64,000 nucleotides of DNA, from positions 1 through 64,000 of the forward strand of contig NZ_JABEMC010000006.1 in the NCBI RefSeq assembly GCF_013004595.1. Reading direction: 5' to 3'. Below, piece by piece: positions 16,239-27,377 of this stretch. The translations under genes and the position numbers were made by a program. The notes under the pieces are model-generated. The model saw only the letters and a list, made by a program, of their open reading frames with translations, had not been told where the DNA came from and ran no database searches. This stretch comes from Brevibacterium luteolum. Its GTDB lineage: Bacteria; Actinomycetota; Actinomycetes; Actinomycetales; Brevibacteriaceae. How positions within the stretch are numbered: position 1 is the first letter of the stretch; the number at the start of each line of letters is the position of its first letter.

Positions 16239-17477
16239 TCAGCGGCTGGCCATGCGGCAGATGGTGGCGGCGTAGTCGTCGAGGACGTCGAGGATGCCGC
16301 GGTGCTGCCAGACGCGGCCGCGCGCTCGGCCGGAGATCTCGGTCAGCACTCCGCGTTCGGTCAGCGTGGCCAGGGCGCGCAGCGCAGTCATCTCCCCCAG
16401 GCCGAGCCGGTTCATGATGTAACGGGTGTTGACCACCGGCTGTCCGATGAGGACGGGCAGGATCGTCCAGGCGGCGGCATCTGCGCGCAGGCCGGCGAGC
16501 TTGGCTCGGGAGTTCTCCAGTTCGGCTGCCAGGTTGTCGACGAGGTCTGCACCTGTGACGGCAGCCGTTCGGGCAGCGTGTGTGAAGGCGCGGATGATGG
16601 GGCCGGCGTCACCGAGGCGGTAGGCACCGAGGGTTGCGAAGTACCGGTCGATGTCGGTCAGCAGGCCAGCTGAGACCGGAACGGCAGTGGACGTCACCAA
16701 GCCGGTCCGGCGCAGCATTGCGTGGACCAAGGCCCGTCCGGTGCGCCCGTTGCCGTCCGTGAACGGGTGGATGGTCTCGAACTGGGCGTGTGCGACTGCC
16801 ACCTGAGCGAGCACAGGCAGATCCTCACGCCGGATGAATGCCGCAAGGTCCTCGACTGCGTCCGGAACCCGTGCGTGGTGCGGAGCGACGAAGTCCGCAG
16901 TTCGCGGGCCGGCATCTCCGCGTCCGATCCAGACCTGCTGTTCGCGGAAACGTCCCGCATCAACAGGTGCGAACTCGTGCTGATGGCGCATGAGCTCGGC
17001 GTGCATGCCGAGGATGTCCTCGGCTGTGATGTCGCCTGCAAGCTGGAGTGCGGTTTCCATCGCGTGCACATTGCCCAGCACGGTGACGGCGTTCGTCTTG
17101 TCTCCTTCGTGGATCTCGGCGAGCGCGAGCTGCTTTGCGGATGTCGTCAGCTGCTCGATCTGTGAGCTCGATGCTGATTCGGTGCGCAGCAGGATGGCGG
17201 TCATCGGGCCGAGTGCCGGGCTGTCTGTTCCGAGTCGCTTCTGTGCGTACGCGTCGAATTCGACGAGCTGCCGGGTCGCGTCCTCGATGTCGGCTGTCAT
17301 CTCACCGGCCATGTGGGGTTCCCAGCTGGCGATAGCGGCCGGAACAGTTGCGTCATAGGGACCTGTCTGGCGTCGAACCTCAACACGGGAGTACAGACCG
17401 GGCGCCCGAGGCACCCAGCCGAACGTCTCCGAAGAGACCGGGTCGATCGGTACGACCGTGTCCGAGGCTGACGACAT
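16239..17477 (-). CDS. Fic-family protein (probable AMP transferase) with C-terminal winged helix
   Basis: A 412-residue protein. The Fic active-site motif HPFTDGNGRTGR is complete at about residues 235-246, with His as catalytic base and the anion-binding Gly-Asn-Gly-Arg. An N-terminal Fic_N region precedes it, carrying a degenerate inhibitory helix motif (SSSQIEQ, near residues 102-108; usual form S/T-x-x-x-E-G/N). The C-terminal part (TRYIMNRLGLGEMTALRALA, then LTERGVLTEISGRARGR) is a winged helix typical of DNA binding. Such Fic proteins modify targets with AMP and are restrained by the inhibitory Glu. The winged helix and the palindrome at the promoter suggest autoregulation. Confidence 0.9.
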   Translation of the reverse strand: MSSASDTVVPIDPVSSETFGWVPRAPGLYSRVEVRRQTGPYDATVPAAIASWEPHMAGEMTADIEDATRQLVEFDAYAQKRLGTDSPALGPMTAILLRTESASSSQIEQLTTSAKQLALAEIHEGDKTNAVTVLGNVHAMETALQLAGDITAEDILGMHAELMRHQHEFAPVDAGRFREQQVWIGRGDAGPRTADFVAPHHARVPDAVEDLAAFIRREDLPVLAQVAVAHAQFETIHPFTDGNGRTGRALVHAMLRRTGLVTSTAVPVSAGLLTDIDRYFATLGAYRLGDAGPIIRAFTHAARTAAVTGADLVDNLAAELENSRAKLAGLRADAAAWTILPVLIGQPVVNTRYIMNRLGLGEMTALRALATLTERGVLTEISGRARGRVWQHRGILDVLDDYAATICRMASR

Positions 17478-17483
17478 GATCTG

Positions 17484-17518
17484 ATCTTACCAACACTTAA
17501 GAGAATAAGTGTTGGTAA
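17484..17518 (-). promoter_or_regulatory. Fic promoter with 13-bp perfect inverted repeat
   Basis: TTACCAACACTTA (17487-17499) and TAAGTGTTGGTAA (17506-17518) form a perfect inverted repeat around a six-base spacer. On the minus strand a -10-like TAAGAT occupies 17489-17484, only six bases from the fic ATG, so the transcript is probably leaderless. The repeat overlaps the core promoter and would block it when bound. Confidence 0.6.
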
Positions 17519-17563
17519 CGCGATAGCGTGCCCTCAGCTTGCCGTTCAGGACTGAATGACGAA

Positions 17564-17595
17564 AGCGGCCCACCCCGCTGAGGAGGTGAGCCGCT
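17564..17595 (-). terminator. Terminator of the nrd operon
   Basis: Downstream of nrdF on the minus strand, AGCGGCTCACC (17595-17585) pairs with GGTGGGCCGCT (17574-17564) with one mismatch and is followed by TTCGTC. It separates the nrd operon from the divergent-side fic control region. Confidence 0.65.
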
Positions 17596-17605
17596 GAGCC
17601 AGGAA

Positions 17606-18628
<1,023 letters not shown>

Positions 18629-20791
18629 TCACAGCATGCAGGAGACGCAGCCGTCGACTTCCGTCCCCTGCAGGGCGAGCTGACGGATGCGGATGTAGTA
18701 CACCGTCTTGATGCCCTTGCGCCACGCGTAGATCTGCGCCTTGTTGACGTCGCGGGTGCTCGCGGTGTCCTTGAAGAACAGCGTCAGCGACAGCCCCTGA
18801 TCAACATGCTGAGTGGCCTCAGCGTAGGTGTCAATGATCTTCTCGTAGCCGACCTCGTAGGCGTCCTGGTAGTACTCCAGGTTGTCGTTGGTCATGAACG
18901 GAGCCGGGTAGTACACGCGGCCGATCTTGCCCTCCTTGCGGATCTCGATCCGCGAGGCGACCGGGTGGATCGACGAGGTCGAGTTGTTGATGTAGGAGAT
19001 CGAGCCGGTCGGCGGAACGGCCTGCAGGTTCTGGTTGTAGATGCCGTGCTCGGCGACCTGCGCCTTGAGCTCCTCCCAGTCCTGCGGGGTCGGGATGTGC
19101 ACCTCGGCGTCGGCGAAGAGCTGCGCGATGCGATCGGTGCGCGGCGTCCAGTCGCCCTTGATGTACTTCTCGAAGTACTCCCCTGTCGCGTACTTCGAGC
19201 GCTCGAAGCCCTCGAAGGCGCGGCCACGCTCCTTGGCAAGCAGCATTGAGGCGCGCACACAGTGATAGGCGACGGTGTAGAAGTACATGTTCGTGAAGTC
19301 CAGGCCCTCGTCGGAGCCGTAGTGGATGCGCTCACGAGCCAGGTAGCCGTGCAGGTTCATCTGCCCGAGCCCGATCGCATGCGACATGTCGTTGCCGCGG
19401 GCGATCGAAGGCACCGAGTCGATGTTCGAAGCCTCCGACACTGCCGTCAGGCCGCGGATGGCGGTCTCGACGGTGCGACCGAAGTTCTCCGAGTCCATCG
19501 TCATGGCGATGTTGAGGGAACCGAGGTTGCACGAAATGTCCTTGCCGACCTCGTCGTAGGACAGATCAGCATGGTAGGTGCTCGGCGAGGAGACCTGGAG
19601 GATCTCCGAGCACAGGTTCGACATGATGATCTTGCCGTCGATCGGGTTCGCGCGGTTCACGGTGTCTTCGTACATGATGTACGGGTAGCCGGACTCGAAC
19701 TGAATCTCTGCCAGAGTCTGGAAGAACTCACGGGCGTTGATCTTCTTCTTCTTGATGTGCGGATTGTCGACGAGCTCGTAGTACTTCTCGGTCACCGAGA
19801 TCTCGCTGAACGGCACCCCGTACTCGCGTTCGACGTCGTACGGGCTGAAGAGGTACATGTCCTCGTTCTTCTTCGCCAACTGGAACGTGATGTCCGGGAT
19901 GACGACGCCGAGGCTGAGGGTCTTAATGCGGATCTTCTCGTCGGCGTTCTCGCGCTTGGTGTCGAGGAAGCTGTAGATGTCCGGGTGGTGGGCGTGCAGG
20001 TACACGGCACCGGCACCCTGGCGTGCGCCGAGCTGGTTGGCGTAGGAGAAGGAATCCTCCAGCAGCTTCATGATCGGGATGACGCCCGAGGACTGGTTCT
20101 CGATCTTCTTGATCGGGGCACCGGACTCACGGATGTTCGTCAGGGCGAAGGCCACACCGCCGCCGCGCTTGGACAGCTGCAGAGCAGAGTTGATCGAGCG
20201 GCCGATCGACTCCATGTTGTCCTCGATGCGCAGCAGGAAACACGAGACGAGCTCGCCGCGCTGGCGCTTGCCGGCGTTGAGGAAGGTCGGGGTGGCCGGC
20301 TGGAACCGACCGGAGATGATCTCCTCCATCAGCTGGGTCGCCAGCTGCTCGTCACCGCGGGCGAGGAACAGCGCGACCATGACGACGCGGTCCTCGAAGC
20401 GCTCAAGGTAGCGCTTGCCGTCGAAGGTCTTGAGCGTGTACGAGGTGTAGAACTTGAACGCGCCGAGGAAGGTCTGGAAGCGGAACTTCTTGGCATACGC
20501 CTGCTTCGACAGCTTCTCGATGAACTCAAACGAGTACTGGTCGAGGACTTCCTTCTCGTAGTAGTCGTGCTCAACGAGGTAGTCGATCTTCTCCTTGAGG
20601 TCGTGGAAGAAGACGGTGTTGTTGTTGACGTGCTGCAGGAAGAACTGCCGGGCCGCCTGACGGTCGCGTGCGAACTGGATGCGTCCCTCGGAATCGTAGA
20701 GGTTGAGCATCGCGTTGAGCGCGTGGTAGTCGAGGTCGGTCTCCTCGCGGATGATCGCTTCTAGGTCGCGGTCTTCAACGGTTGTTGACAC
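18629..20791 (-). CDS. nrdE: Class Ib ribonucleotide reductase catalytic subunit
   Basis: A 720-residue enzyme reducing ribonucleoside diphosphates to deoxyribonucleotides. Seen are [20 protein letters not shown] with one active-site Cys, NLCSEILQ with the thiyl-radical Cys, the LGSLNIAM segment and the C-terminal redox pair in DGCVSCML, reduced by NrdH. The GTG start at 20791 has AAAGGA upstream and overlaps the end of nrdI by 31 bases; upstream frame extension has no family similarity. An N-terminal ATP-cone is absent, as usual for class Ib. Confidence 0.96.
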   Translation of the reverse strand: MSTTVEDRDLEAIIREETDLDYHALNAMLNLYDSEGRIQFARDRQAARQFFLQHVNNNTVFFHDLKEKIDYLVEHDYYEKEVLDQYSFEFIEKLSKQAYAKKFRFQTFLGAFKFYTSYTLKTFDGKRYLERFEDRVVMVALFLARGDEQLATQLMEEIISGRFQPATPTFLNAGKRQRGELVSCFLLRIEDNMESIGRSINSALQLSKRGGGVAFALTNIRESGAPIKKIENQSSGVIPIMKLLEDSFSYANQLGARQGAGAVYLHAHHPDIYSFLDTKRENADEKIRIKTLSLGVVIPDITFQLAKKNEDMYLFSPYDVEREYGVPFSEISVTEKYYELVDNPHIKKKKINAREFFQTLAEIQFESGYPYIMYEDTVNRANPIDGKIIMSNLCSEILQVSSPSTYHADLSYDEVGKDISCNLGSLNIAMTMDSENFGRTVETAIRGLTAVSEASNIDSVPSIARGNDMSHAIGLGQMNLHGYLARERIHYGSDEGLDFTNMYFYTVAYHCVRASMLLAKERGRAFEGFERSKYATGEYFEKYIKGDWTPRTDRIAQLFADAEVHIPTPQDWEELKAQVAEHGIYNQNLQAVPPTGSISYINNSTSSIHPVASRIEIRKEGKIGRVYYPAPFMTNDNLEYYQDAYEVGYEKIIDTYAEATQHVDQGLSLTLFFKDTASTRDVNKAQIYAWRKGIKTVYYIRIRQLALQGTEVDGCVSCML

Positions 20792-21174
20792 AGTGAATCC
20801 AATCCTTTGTTGACTTTCTCGACGTCCTCGGGCATGCCGAGCAACTCGAAGTTGTACAGCAGCGGCACCTGGCACTTGGCAGCGACCTTGTAGGCCGCAG
20901 CGCAGTAGTACTCACCGAAATTGGTGTTGCCTGCGCCGATGACGCCGACGAGACGATTGCGGTTCTCCTCGACGTTGAGGAACTTGACGACTTGTTTGGG
21001 CACCGCTCCCCGGTTCTTGCCCGCCCCGTAGGTAGGGGTGATGAGCACGAAGGGCTCACCCACGATGGGAGTCGGCTCTTTTGTCAGCAGGGGAAGCCGC
21101 AGGCCGGGATGGTCCAGCTTGTTGACGAACTTGTGGGTGTACTCAGATCCACTTGAGTAGTAGACGACGAGCAC
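20761..21174 (-). CDS. nrdI: NrdI flavodoxin-like protein
   Basis: A 137-residue flavodoxin-like protein that supplies oxidant for assembling the NrdF manganese cofactor. The N-terminal [15 protein letters not shown] binds the FMN phosphate; [20 protein letters not shown] and [17 protein letters not shown] are the characteristic NrdI loops. The start is GTG. It sits seven bases after nrdH and its 3' end overlaps nrdE. Confidence 0.95.
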   Translation of the reverse strand: MLVVYYSSGSEYTHKFVNKLDHPGLRLPLLTKEPTPIVGEPFVLITPTYGAGKNRGAVPKQVVKFLNVEENRNRLVGVIGAGNTNFGEYYCAAAYKVAAKCQVPLLYNFELLGMPEDVEKVNKGLDSLCQQPLKTAT

Positions 21175-21181
21175 GACTGCA

Positions 21182-21433
21182 TCACGAGGCCACGACAGAG
21201 GCAGCGGCTCCGCTGCCGGCGAGAGTCGCGATCTTGTCCGGGCGGAAGCCCGACCAGTGATCGCTGTCGGTCACGACGACCGGAGCCTGCATGTAGCCCA
21301 TTGCCTTGACGACATCGAGCGCACCGGGCTCCTCAGTGAGGTCGACGGCTCGGTAGTCGATTCCCCGCGAATCAAGCGCGCGGAAAGTTGCGGTGCACTG
21401 CACACATGCTGGCTTGGTGTACACGGTGATCAT
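21182..21433 (-). CDS. nrdH: NrdH glutaredoxin-like redoxin
   Basis: An 83-residue redoxin beginning [15 protein letters not shown] with the CVQC redox pair, and ending with the WSGFRPDKI segment typical of NrdH. It reduces the C-terminal disulfide of NrdE and is itself reduced by thioredoxin reductase. The ATG has TGGAGGAAG upstream. First gene of nrdHIEF, directly behind the NrdR sites. Confidence 0.95.
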   Translation of the reverse strand: MITVYTKPACVQCTATFRALDSRGIDYRAVDLTEEPGALDVVKAMGYMQAPVVVTDSDHWSGFRPDKIATLAGSGAAASVVAS

Positions 21434-21547
21434 GGCGTCTTCCTCCAGAGGAATTCGGTGTCTGATGCGGTGTTCTGATGGGCGGCCATCCGGTGCTCTC
21501 CCCGTCCTGACGGTGATCGGAGCTATCGACCCGCGCCGGCAGTTCAA

Positions 21548-21594
21548 CCACTAGATGTTGTGTCTGCCCACCAGCGTACCCCTAGATCATGTGT
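21548..21594 (-). promoter_or_regulatory. Two NrdR boxes before nrdH
   Basis: On the minus strand ACACATGATCTAGGGG (21594-21579) and ACACAACATCTAGTGG (21563-21548) match the NrdR box form ACAC-n-ATATCT-GTGT-like and are separated by 15 bases, giving 31-base centre spacing (three helical turns), the usual arrangement for NrdR. The upstream box overlaps the -10 of the nrd promoter, so ATP/dATP-loaded NrdR should repress the operon. Confidence 0.75.
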
Positions 21595-21622
21595 TACACC
21601 AGTGTGATTTGAGGCAGGTCAA
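21593..21622 (-). promoter_or_regulatory. nrdHIEF promoter
   Basis: Minus-strand -35 TTGACC (21622-21617), 18-base spacer, -10 TGTAAC (21598-21593), overlapping the distal NrdR box. Confidence 0.6.
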
Positions 21623-21769
21623 CGGTTTTGCACAAGCGGTGCGCACCGCCCACACCGGGCATCCACACCATGTGAACAACACGCGTGTAGTTCGCTTACC
21701 AGCACACATGCGGGCAGGCACGAACCGCGCCTGGCAAACACCCACGCCTGACGAGCCGCTCTATCCACA

Positions 21770-21797
21770 GCTGAAAATTCTCGCGAATATTTTCAGC
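21770..21797. promoter_or_regulatory. 28-base near-perfect palindrome in the nrd-moxR intergenic region
   Basis: GCTGAAAAT (21770-21778) pairs with ATTTTCAGC (21789-21797); the centre is TCGCGA and only two base pairs mismatch over the whole 28 bases. It is AT-rich for this genome. It could be an operator for either divergent unit or a hairpin. Confidence 0.5.
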
Positions 21798-21895
21798 CGC
21801 GTGTCGCAGACCCTCCGCCAGGCATGAATCCTGTGACCGGACCCGCCGTCGGTGCGTGACCGGACCCACAATGGGCACGCAGCCGGCGCCACAGC

Positions 21896-21913
21896 AGGCG
21901 ACCACCGCCTCGG
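21896..21913. repeat. Short GC-rich dispersed repeat (copy 2)
   Basis: AGGCGACCACCGCCTCGG, identical over 18 bases to 41606-41623. AGGCG and CGCCT can pair as a five-base hairpin stem, like a minimal REP element. Confidence 0.55.
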
Positions 21914-21930
21914 GACCGGAAAACCGACCA

Positions 21931-21958
21931 TGTCACACATGTGGCAGGCCTGTCACAC
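21931..21958 (+). promoter_or_regulatory. Direct repeat TGTCACAC upstream of moxR
   Basis: TGTCACAC occurs at 21931-21938 and 21951-21958, exactly 20 bases apart (two helical turns), about 100 bases before the moxR start. A same-face binding site for a regulator is possible. The rest of 21434-22057 holds the nrd promoter, the palindrome and copy 2 of the dispersed repeat, and no gene. Confidence 0.35.
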
Positions 21959-22057
21959 CACGGTCAGCCAGACGTCAGTGCCGGCCGATAGTGTGGGAAC
22001 CACGCAGATGACCCCGCTGCGCCGGGCCGGGCCCGGGCAGGCAACATGAGGAGCACC

Positions 22058-23055
<998 letters not shown>

Positions 23056-23056
<1 letters not shown>

Positions 23057-23943
23057 TGACTGCCCTGCTGACGAAGGTCAAGGCGAACATGACGATCCAC
23101 GCGCACCGCAAGATGCGCGGGCTGCTCGAAGGCGAGTACGCCTCGATCTACCACGGCCACAGCATGGACTTCGATGACCTGCGCGAATACGTCGTCGGCG
23201 ACGAGATCCGCGACATCGACTGGAAGGCCACCGCCCGGCACACCTCTCCCCTGGTCAAGCGCTATGTCGCCCACCGCCGGCACGCCCTGGGCATCATCGC
23301 CGACTCCGGGCGCAACTTCGATGCCATCGCCGCCAGCGGTGAGAGCAAGCGCGAACTGGCGATCCTGCTCGCGGGCATGACCGGGTATCTGGCAGTGCGC
23401 CACGGCGATGACGTCATGCTCATGCACGGCGATGCCGAGCACACCGCGGCCAGCCGGCTCAAGGGCACCGAAGCTCACCTGGAGCAGCTGCTGCGCGGCA
23501 TCCAGTCCGCCGGCGGCCGCGGGCGCCCCTCGGATGTGCGCAGGCAGCTGACCTGGGCGGCAGAGCACCTCAGGCGGCGGATGATGCTCCTCGTCATCGC
23601 CGATGACATCGGCCTGGTGCGTGAGGACATGCCGCTGCTGCGCCGGCTGAGCGCCCAGCACGAGATGATGTGGCTGACAGTCTCCGATGCGCAGCTGACC
23701 GGCTTCGGCCGCGGCGCGGTGCCCTTCGACATCTCCGATGACCGGCACCTGCCGATCCCGCACGAGCTGCTCGGCGGCAAGGAGCTCGCTGAGCAGTACG
23801 CCCACGCCGAGGCCGAACGCAAGCACCGCACCGAGGGGTTCCTCCGCTCGGCCGGCATCGCCCATGTCCGTGTTGACGACTCCCGGCACGCGCTGCGCCA
23901 GCTGCGCCGGCTCATGAGGAAACAGCATGCTCTTCGCCGCTAG
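23056..23943 (+). CDS. DUF58 domain protein
   Basis: A 295-residue protein. The DUF58 core LREYVVGDEIRDIDWKATAR is complete at about residues 45-65, followed by SPLVKRYVAHRRHALGIIAD, a VWA-like strand in which the usual metal-binding Asp-x-Ser is only partly kept (ADSGRN). Unlike many DUF58 proteins it has no N-terminal membrane pair, so it is likely cytoplasmic. The second half contains RRMMLLVIADDIGLV, a second Rossmann-like strand. Adjacent to MoxR in nearly all genomes that have this family, it is considered a MoxR partner. Confidence 0.9.
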
Positions 23944-24388
23944 CCTGCACCCGGCCCTGGGACCCAGCGACTGGTGGTATGCCGCAGTCGTGTTCGCCGC
24001 GCTGGCCGCTGCCGTGCTGCTGCTGTGGCCGCTGGGCGCGCGCGTCTACCGCGCCGGGCTGCGCGGTGGCGGCACCGCCAGAGTCCCGGAGCGCGTCCGG
24101 CACAAGTACCTGGTGACCGTCGACGAGGTCGGGAAGTCCTGGCAGGCCGGCGAGCTGTCCGACCGCGAGGTCGCCCACCGGCTCTCGGAGATCGTGCGCG
24201 ACTTCGCCCGCGACGCCTGGAACCTCAACATCCGGCACATGACCCTGCGCGAGCTCAAGGCCTTCCGGCTGGGCACCGTCGCCGAGGTCGTCGAGCGCCT
24301 GTATGCCGATGAGTTCGCCCGCGAGGAGCCGACGAACGCCGGCACTCAGCTTGCGCGTGTGAGGGGGCTGGTCGACAGATGGTCCTGA
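23927..24388 (+). CDS. Membrane-anchored protein of the MoxR-VWA operon
   Basis: A 153-residue protein with one membrane helix near the N-terminus (WWYAAVVFAALAAAVLLLW) and a charged, helical cytoplasmic domain (KYLVTVDEVGKSWQAGELSD, then REVAHRLSEIVRDFARDAW). The gene position between DUF58 and the first VWA gene corresponds to that of DUF4381-type proteins in other MoxR operons, but the sequence is not diagnostic. It overlaps both neighbours by 10-17 bases. Confidence 0.8.
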   Translation: MLFAASLHPALGPSDWWYAAVVFAALAAAVLLLWPLGARVYRAGLRGGGTARVPERVRHKYLVTVDEVGKSWQAGELSDREVAHRLSEIVRDFARDAWNLNIRHMTLRELKAFRLGTVAEVVERLYADEFAREEPTNAGTQLARVRGLVDRWS

Positions 24389-25365
24389 CATTCTGGTGGC
24401 TGCCCTTAGCCCTCCTGCCCGTCCTGGCCGTGCTCATCTGGCTGCTCTCCCGGCCGCGCAAGCACGAGCGCCACGGCCGCGTCCCGGTTGCCCACATCGG
24501 CCGGCTCACCGCCCTGCCGGCCTTCGCCCGCGGCCGCAAGCGGCTGCTGCTCGGCGCACTCGCGGTCTTCCTCGTCACGCTGCTGCCGCTGCTCAGCGCG
24601 CTTGTCGGAGTCTCCCGGCCCTCGACCGTGCAGACGATCACCCCTGATCAGCACCGCCGCGACGTCGTACTCTGCCTCGACGCCTCAGGGTCGATGCTCA
24701 CCTACGACGCCGACATCGTCGACTCCTACATCCAGATGCTCGACTCCTTCCAAGGCGAGCGCATCGGCATGACCGTCTTCAACTCCACCGCCGTGACCGT
24801 CTTCCCGCTCACCGACGACTACGACATGGTCCGCGAATTCCTCGAAGAGGCCAAGGACGGTTTCGAGTCCTGGGGCACCGAGGGCACCGGCTTCATGGCC
24901 GGGACCATCGACCCGAACGTCAGCGGATCCTCACTCATCGGCGACGGGCTGGCCTCCTGCATCGGCTCCTTCGACAAGAAGGAGGACGAGGAGCGCTCCC
25001 GCTCGATCATCTTCGCCACCGACAACGAACTGGCCGGAGTGCCGATCTACCAGCTCAATGAGGCCACCGAGCTCGCCGTCGAACGCGACATCCGCGTCTA
25101 CACCCTCGCCCCGCCGTTCTCCTTCCTCGGCGCCGGCCCGATGGACGAGCTGAAGAACACCGCGAACAGCACCGGCGGGGAGCACTACTCACTCGGCGGG
25201 CAGTCCGCCGTTGACGGCATCGTGCGCTCGATCCAGGAAGAGGAGGCCAAGCTGACCGATGCCACCCCGGTCACGCTTGTCCACGACCGGCCAGTCGTGC
25301 CGCTGACCCTCACACTCATCGGCGTCATCATCGCCTTCGTCTTCGCATGGAGGTTCCGGCTATGA
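24379..25365 (+). CDS. VWA domain membrane protein (BatA-like)
   Basis: A 328-residue protein with two N-terminal membrane helices, a VWA domain from about residue 90 to 290 and a final membrane helix (LTLTLIGVIIAFVFAWRF). The metal-ion-dependent adhesion site is DASGS (DVVLCLDASGSML), with the second-loop residues in the ATDNE segment. BatA-like proteins present a VWA domain outside the membrane and are thought to be assembled or used with MoxR. The start overlaps the previous gene by ten bases. Confidence 0.9.
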   Translation: MVLTFWWLPLALLPVLAVLIWLLSRPRKHERHGRVPVAHIGRLTALPAFARGRKRLLLGALAVFLVTLLPLLSALVGVSRPSTVQTITPDQHRRDVVLCLDASGSMLTYDADIVDSYIQMLDSFQGERIGMTVFNSTAVTVFPLTDDYDMVREFLEEAKDGFESWGTEGTGFMAGTIDPNVSGSSLIGDGLASCIGSFDKKEDEERSRSIIFATDNELAGVPIYQLNEATELAVERDIRVYTLAPPFSFLGAGPMDELKNTANSTGGEHYSLGGQSAVDGIVRSIQEEEAKLTDATPVTLVHDRPVVPLTLTLIGVIIAFVFAWRFRL

Positions 25366-26390
25366 GCATCGCCCCGATCATGCCGTGGCCGCTGCTGGCC
25401 GTGCTCGCCGTGCTGCTCATCGGCGGGTGCATCACCCTGGCGATCCTCATCCGCCGCCGGCGCATCGCCTGGATCCTGCGCGCCGTCGCTGCCGCCCTCC
25501 TCATCGGCGCATGCCTGCGACCGGGCGTACCGACCGAGGTCACCACCGAGGTGCCCGTCGCGGCAGCCGACGTATTCCTGCTCGTCGACACCACCGCCTC
25601 GGCGGTGGCCGAAGACTGGGACGGCGACAAGCCGCGGCTCGAGGGTGTGCGCGCCGATGTCGACGCGCTGCTCGAACAGCTGCCAGGCGCGCGCGTCAGC
25701 GTCATCACCTTCGACTCCCGTGCCAGCGTGCGGGTACCGCTGACGACCGATCATGCCGCAGTGCGCTCCGCTTTCGAGGTGATGCGCCCGGAGCGGACCA
25801 CCTCGTCGACCGGCAGCTCGGTCACCGCCGCCCGCGGTGAGCTGGCCTCCCGGCTGGACAAAAGCGAGGAGAACCATCCGGACAACCAGCGGTTCGTGTT
25901 CTACTTCGGCGACGGTGAGCAGACCTCCGATCAGCAGCCCGAGTCGCTGGCCGACATCGGCGACCGCATCGACGGCGGCGGGGTGTTCGGCTACGGTACC
26001 TCTGCTGGTGGGCGGATGCTGGAGACCGCCGGCTTCGACTGGTCGATCGACGGCAGCACGACCGATCCGGAACCACCTGAGTACATCCAGGACCCGGAGA
26101 CCGGCAAGGATGCCCTGTCGGTCATCGATGAGGACCAGCTCAAGGCCATCGCCAAGGACCTCGGGGTCGACTACACCCACCGCACCGCCGGCACCGAGCT
26201 GAAGGCGGCGGTGACGATGCCGGAGCTGGAAGAGCAGCACAACGACGAGCACGTCGCAGACGGCCGCAGCGACTACTTCTGGATTCCGCTGCTCGGCGTC
26301 ATCGCGCTGCTGACCGTCGACGCCGGGCGATCCCTGGGCCAGTTCCGGTCCCTCAACCGACTCTACGCACTGCTGAGGAGGTCACGGTGA
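25362..26390 (+). CDS. Second VWA domain membrane protein (BatB-like)
   Basis: A 342-residue protein with two N-terminal membrane helices, a VWA domain and a C-terminal membrane helix (YFWIPLLGVIALLTVDAG). The adhesion site is DTTAS, a D-x-T-x-S variant of the usual D-x-S-x-S; metal binding is probably kept. Later loops are TSSTGSSVTAARGEL and FYFGDGEQTSDQQP. The start at 25362 uses GGAGG about ten bases upstream and overlaps the previous stop. Confidence 0.88.
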   Translation: MSIAPIMPWPLLAVLAVLLIGGCITLAILIRRRRIAWILRAVAAALLIGACLRPGVPTEVTTEVPVAAADVFLLVDTTASAVAEDWDGDKPRLEGVRADVDALLEQLPGARVSVITFDSRASVRVPLTTDHAAVRSAFEVMRPERTTSSTGSSVTAARGELASRLDKSEENHPDNQRFVFYFGDGEQTSDQQPESLADIGDRIDGGGVFGYGTSAGGRMLETAGFDWSIDGSTTDPEPPEYIQDPETGKDALSVIDEDQLKAIAKDLGVDYTHRTAGTELKAAVTMPELEEQHNDEHVADGRSDYFWIPLLGVIALLTVDAGRSLGQFRSLNRLYALLRRSR

Positions 26391-27334
26391 ACAACTCGAC
26401 TGACCGGCAGCCACAGGACCCGAAGAAGCATCCGGTTGCACAGCAGCCGGCAGAGTCCGCGCAGGCGAAACCGGGTGAGACAAAGCCAGGCGAAACGAAG
26501 GTTGATGCACAGGCGAAGCCGACCGCGGAACCGGAGAAGAAGCCGCGCCGCCGGCTGTGGCCGCACCTCATCCGCGGGACGCTGGGCGCTGCCTTGGCGC
26601 TCGTGTGCATCTACAGTCTTGTGTGCGTCTGGACGCTGCACAGCGCATCCCGGGCCTACAAGCAGGCGGACTACGACGAGACTGTCCGGCTCTCAAAGCG
26701 GTTCGAGAAGATCAGCCTCTTCGAACACCACAAGCCGCCGTTCAACATCGGCACCGTGGCAGCCGCCGAAAGCCGCTACGACGATGCCCAGCCCCTGCTC
26801 GAACGCGCCCTCGACCTCACGCCGGTGCGCGATGAGTGCGCTGTGCGGGTCAACCTCTCCTACGTCTACGAGCAGCAGGCCGAGGAGTTCAAGACCGCTG
26901 AGAGCACTGATGAGGCCAATGAGAAGTTCGATCTGGCCCGCACCACCCTCCAGGAGGCTCCTGAGGAGTGTCGGCCGGAAGGCAGCAGAAGCGACCAGCA
27001 GATGGACGAGTCCGAACAGCGCATCGATGAGTCCCAGGAGGACATGAACAACCCCGGCGACGGTGGCTACGGCGGCGACGATGGCGGTGACGGCTCCGGT
27101 GGAGACGACGAAGGCGGTGACGGCGGAGACGACTCCGGCGACGGCGGCGGTGGCGAGCCCGGTGACGGCGAGGGCTCTGGCGGCGATGGCAGCGACGGTG
27201 GTGGTCAGGAGACCGAAGCCGAACGCAAACAGCGTGAGCTCGAGGAGCGCAACCGGGAGGCCGACCAGCGTCAGCGCGACGATGAGGACGACCGGGGCGA
27301 CAACAGCAGCGGCAGCGACACCAAACCCTGGTGA
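26387..27334 (+). CDS. TPR-like membrane protein with acidic Gly/Asp-rich tail (BatC-like)
   Basis: A 315-residue protein starting at GTG. A Pro/Lys/Glu-rich cytoplasmic N-tail of about 55 residues is followed by one membrane helix (GTLGAALALVCIYSLVCVW), then TPR-like helices (SRAYKQADYDETVRLSKRFE, NIGTVAAAESRYDDAQPLLE). The tail from about residue 220 to 270 is almost only Gly and Asp with some Ser and Glu, encoded by GGC-GAC-type repeats, and ends with a charged helix. The last gene of the MoxR operon, overlapping its neighbour by four bases. The acidic repeat might bind calcium, but no RTX nonapeptide pattern is visible. Confidence 0.85.
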   Translation: MNNSTDRQPQDPKKHPVAQQPAESAQAKPGETKPGETKVDAQAKPTAEPEKKPRRRLWPHLIRGTLGAALALVCIYSLVCVWTLHSASRAYKQADYDETVRLSKRFEKISLFEHHKPPFNIGTVAAAESRYDDAQPLLERALDLTPVRDECAVRVNLSYVYEQQAEEFKTAESTDEANEKFDLARTTLQEAPEECRPEGSRSDQQMDESEQRIDESQEDMNNPGDGGYGGDDGGDGSGGDDEGGDGGDDSGDGGGGEPGDGEGSGGDGSDGGGQETEAERKQRELEERNREADQRQRDDEDDRGDNSSGSDTKPW

Positions 27335-27377
27335 CGAGGCGCCCGCACAGCCGCATGGCTGCGGCCGGGGCCGGGTC

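Noticed and set aside
19262..20764. 500-codon plus-strand open frame opposite nrdE
   Set aside because: Antisense to a conserved enzyme; composition dominated by Val, Leu, Arg and Asp as expected from reversed codons.
27057..27203. GGC-GAC-type repeats considered as an RTX calcium-binding or CRISPR-like repeat
   Set aside because: Units are irregular, no GGxGxDxUx nonapeptide period and no spacers; it is a low-complexity Gly/Asp coding stretch.
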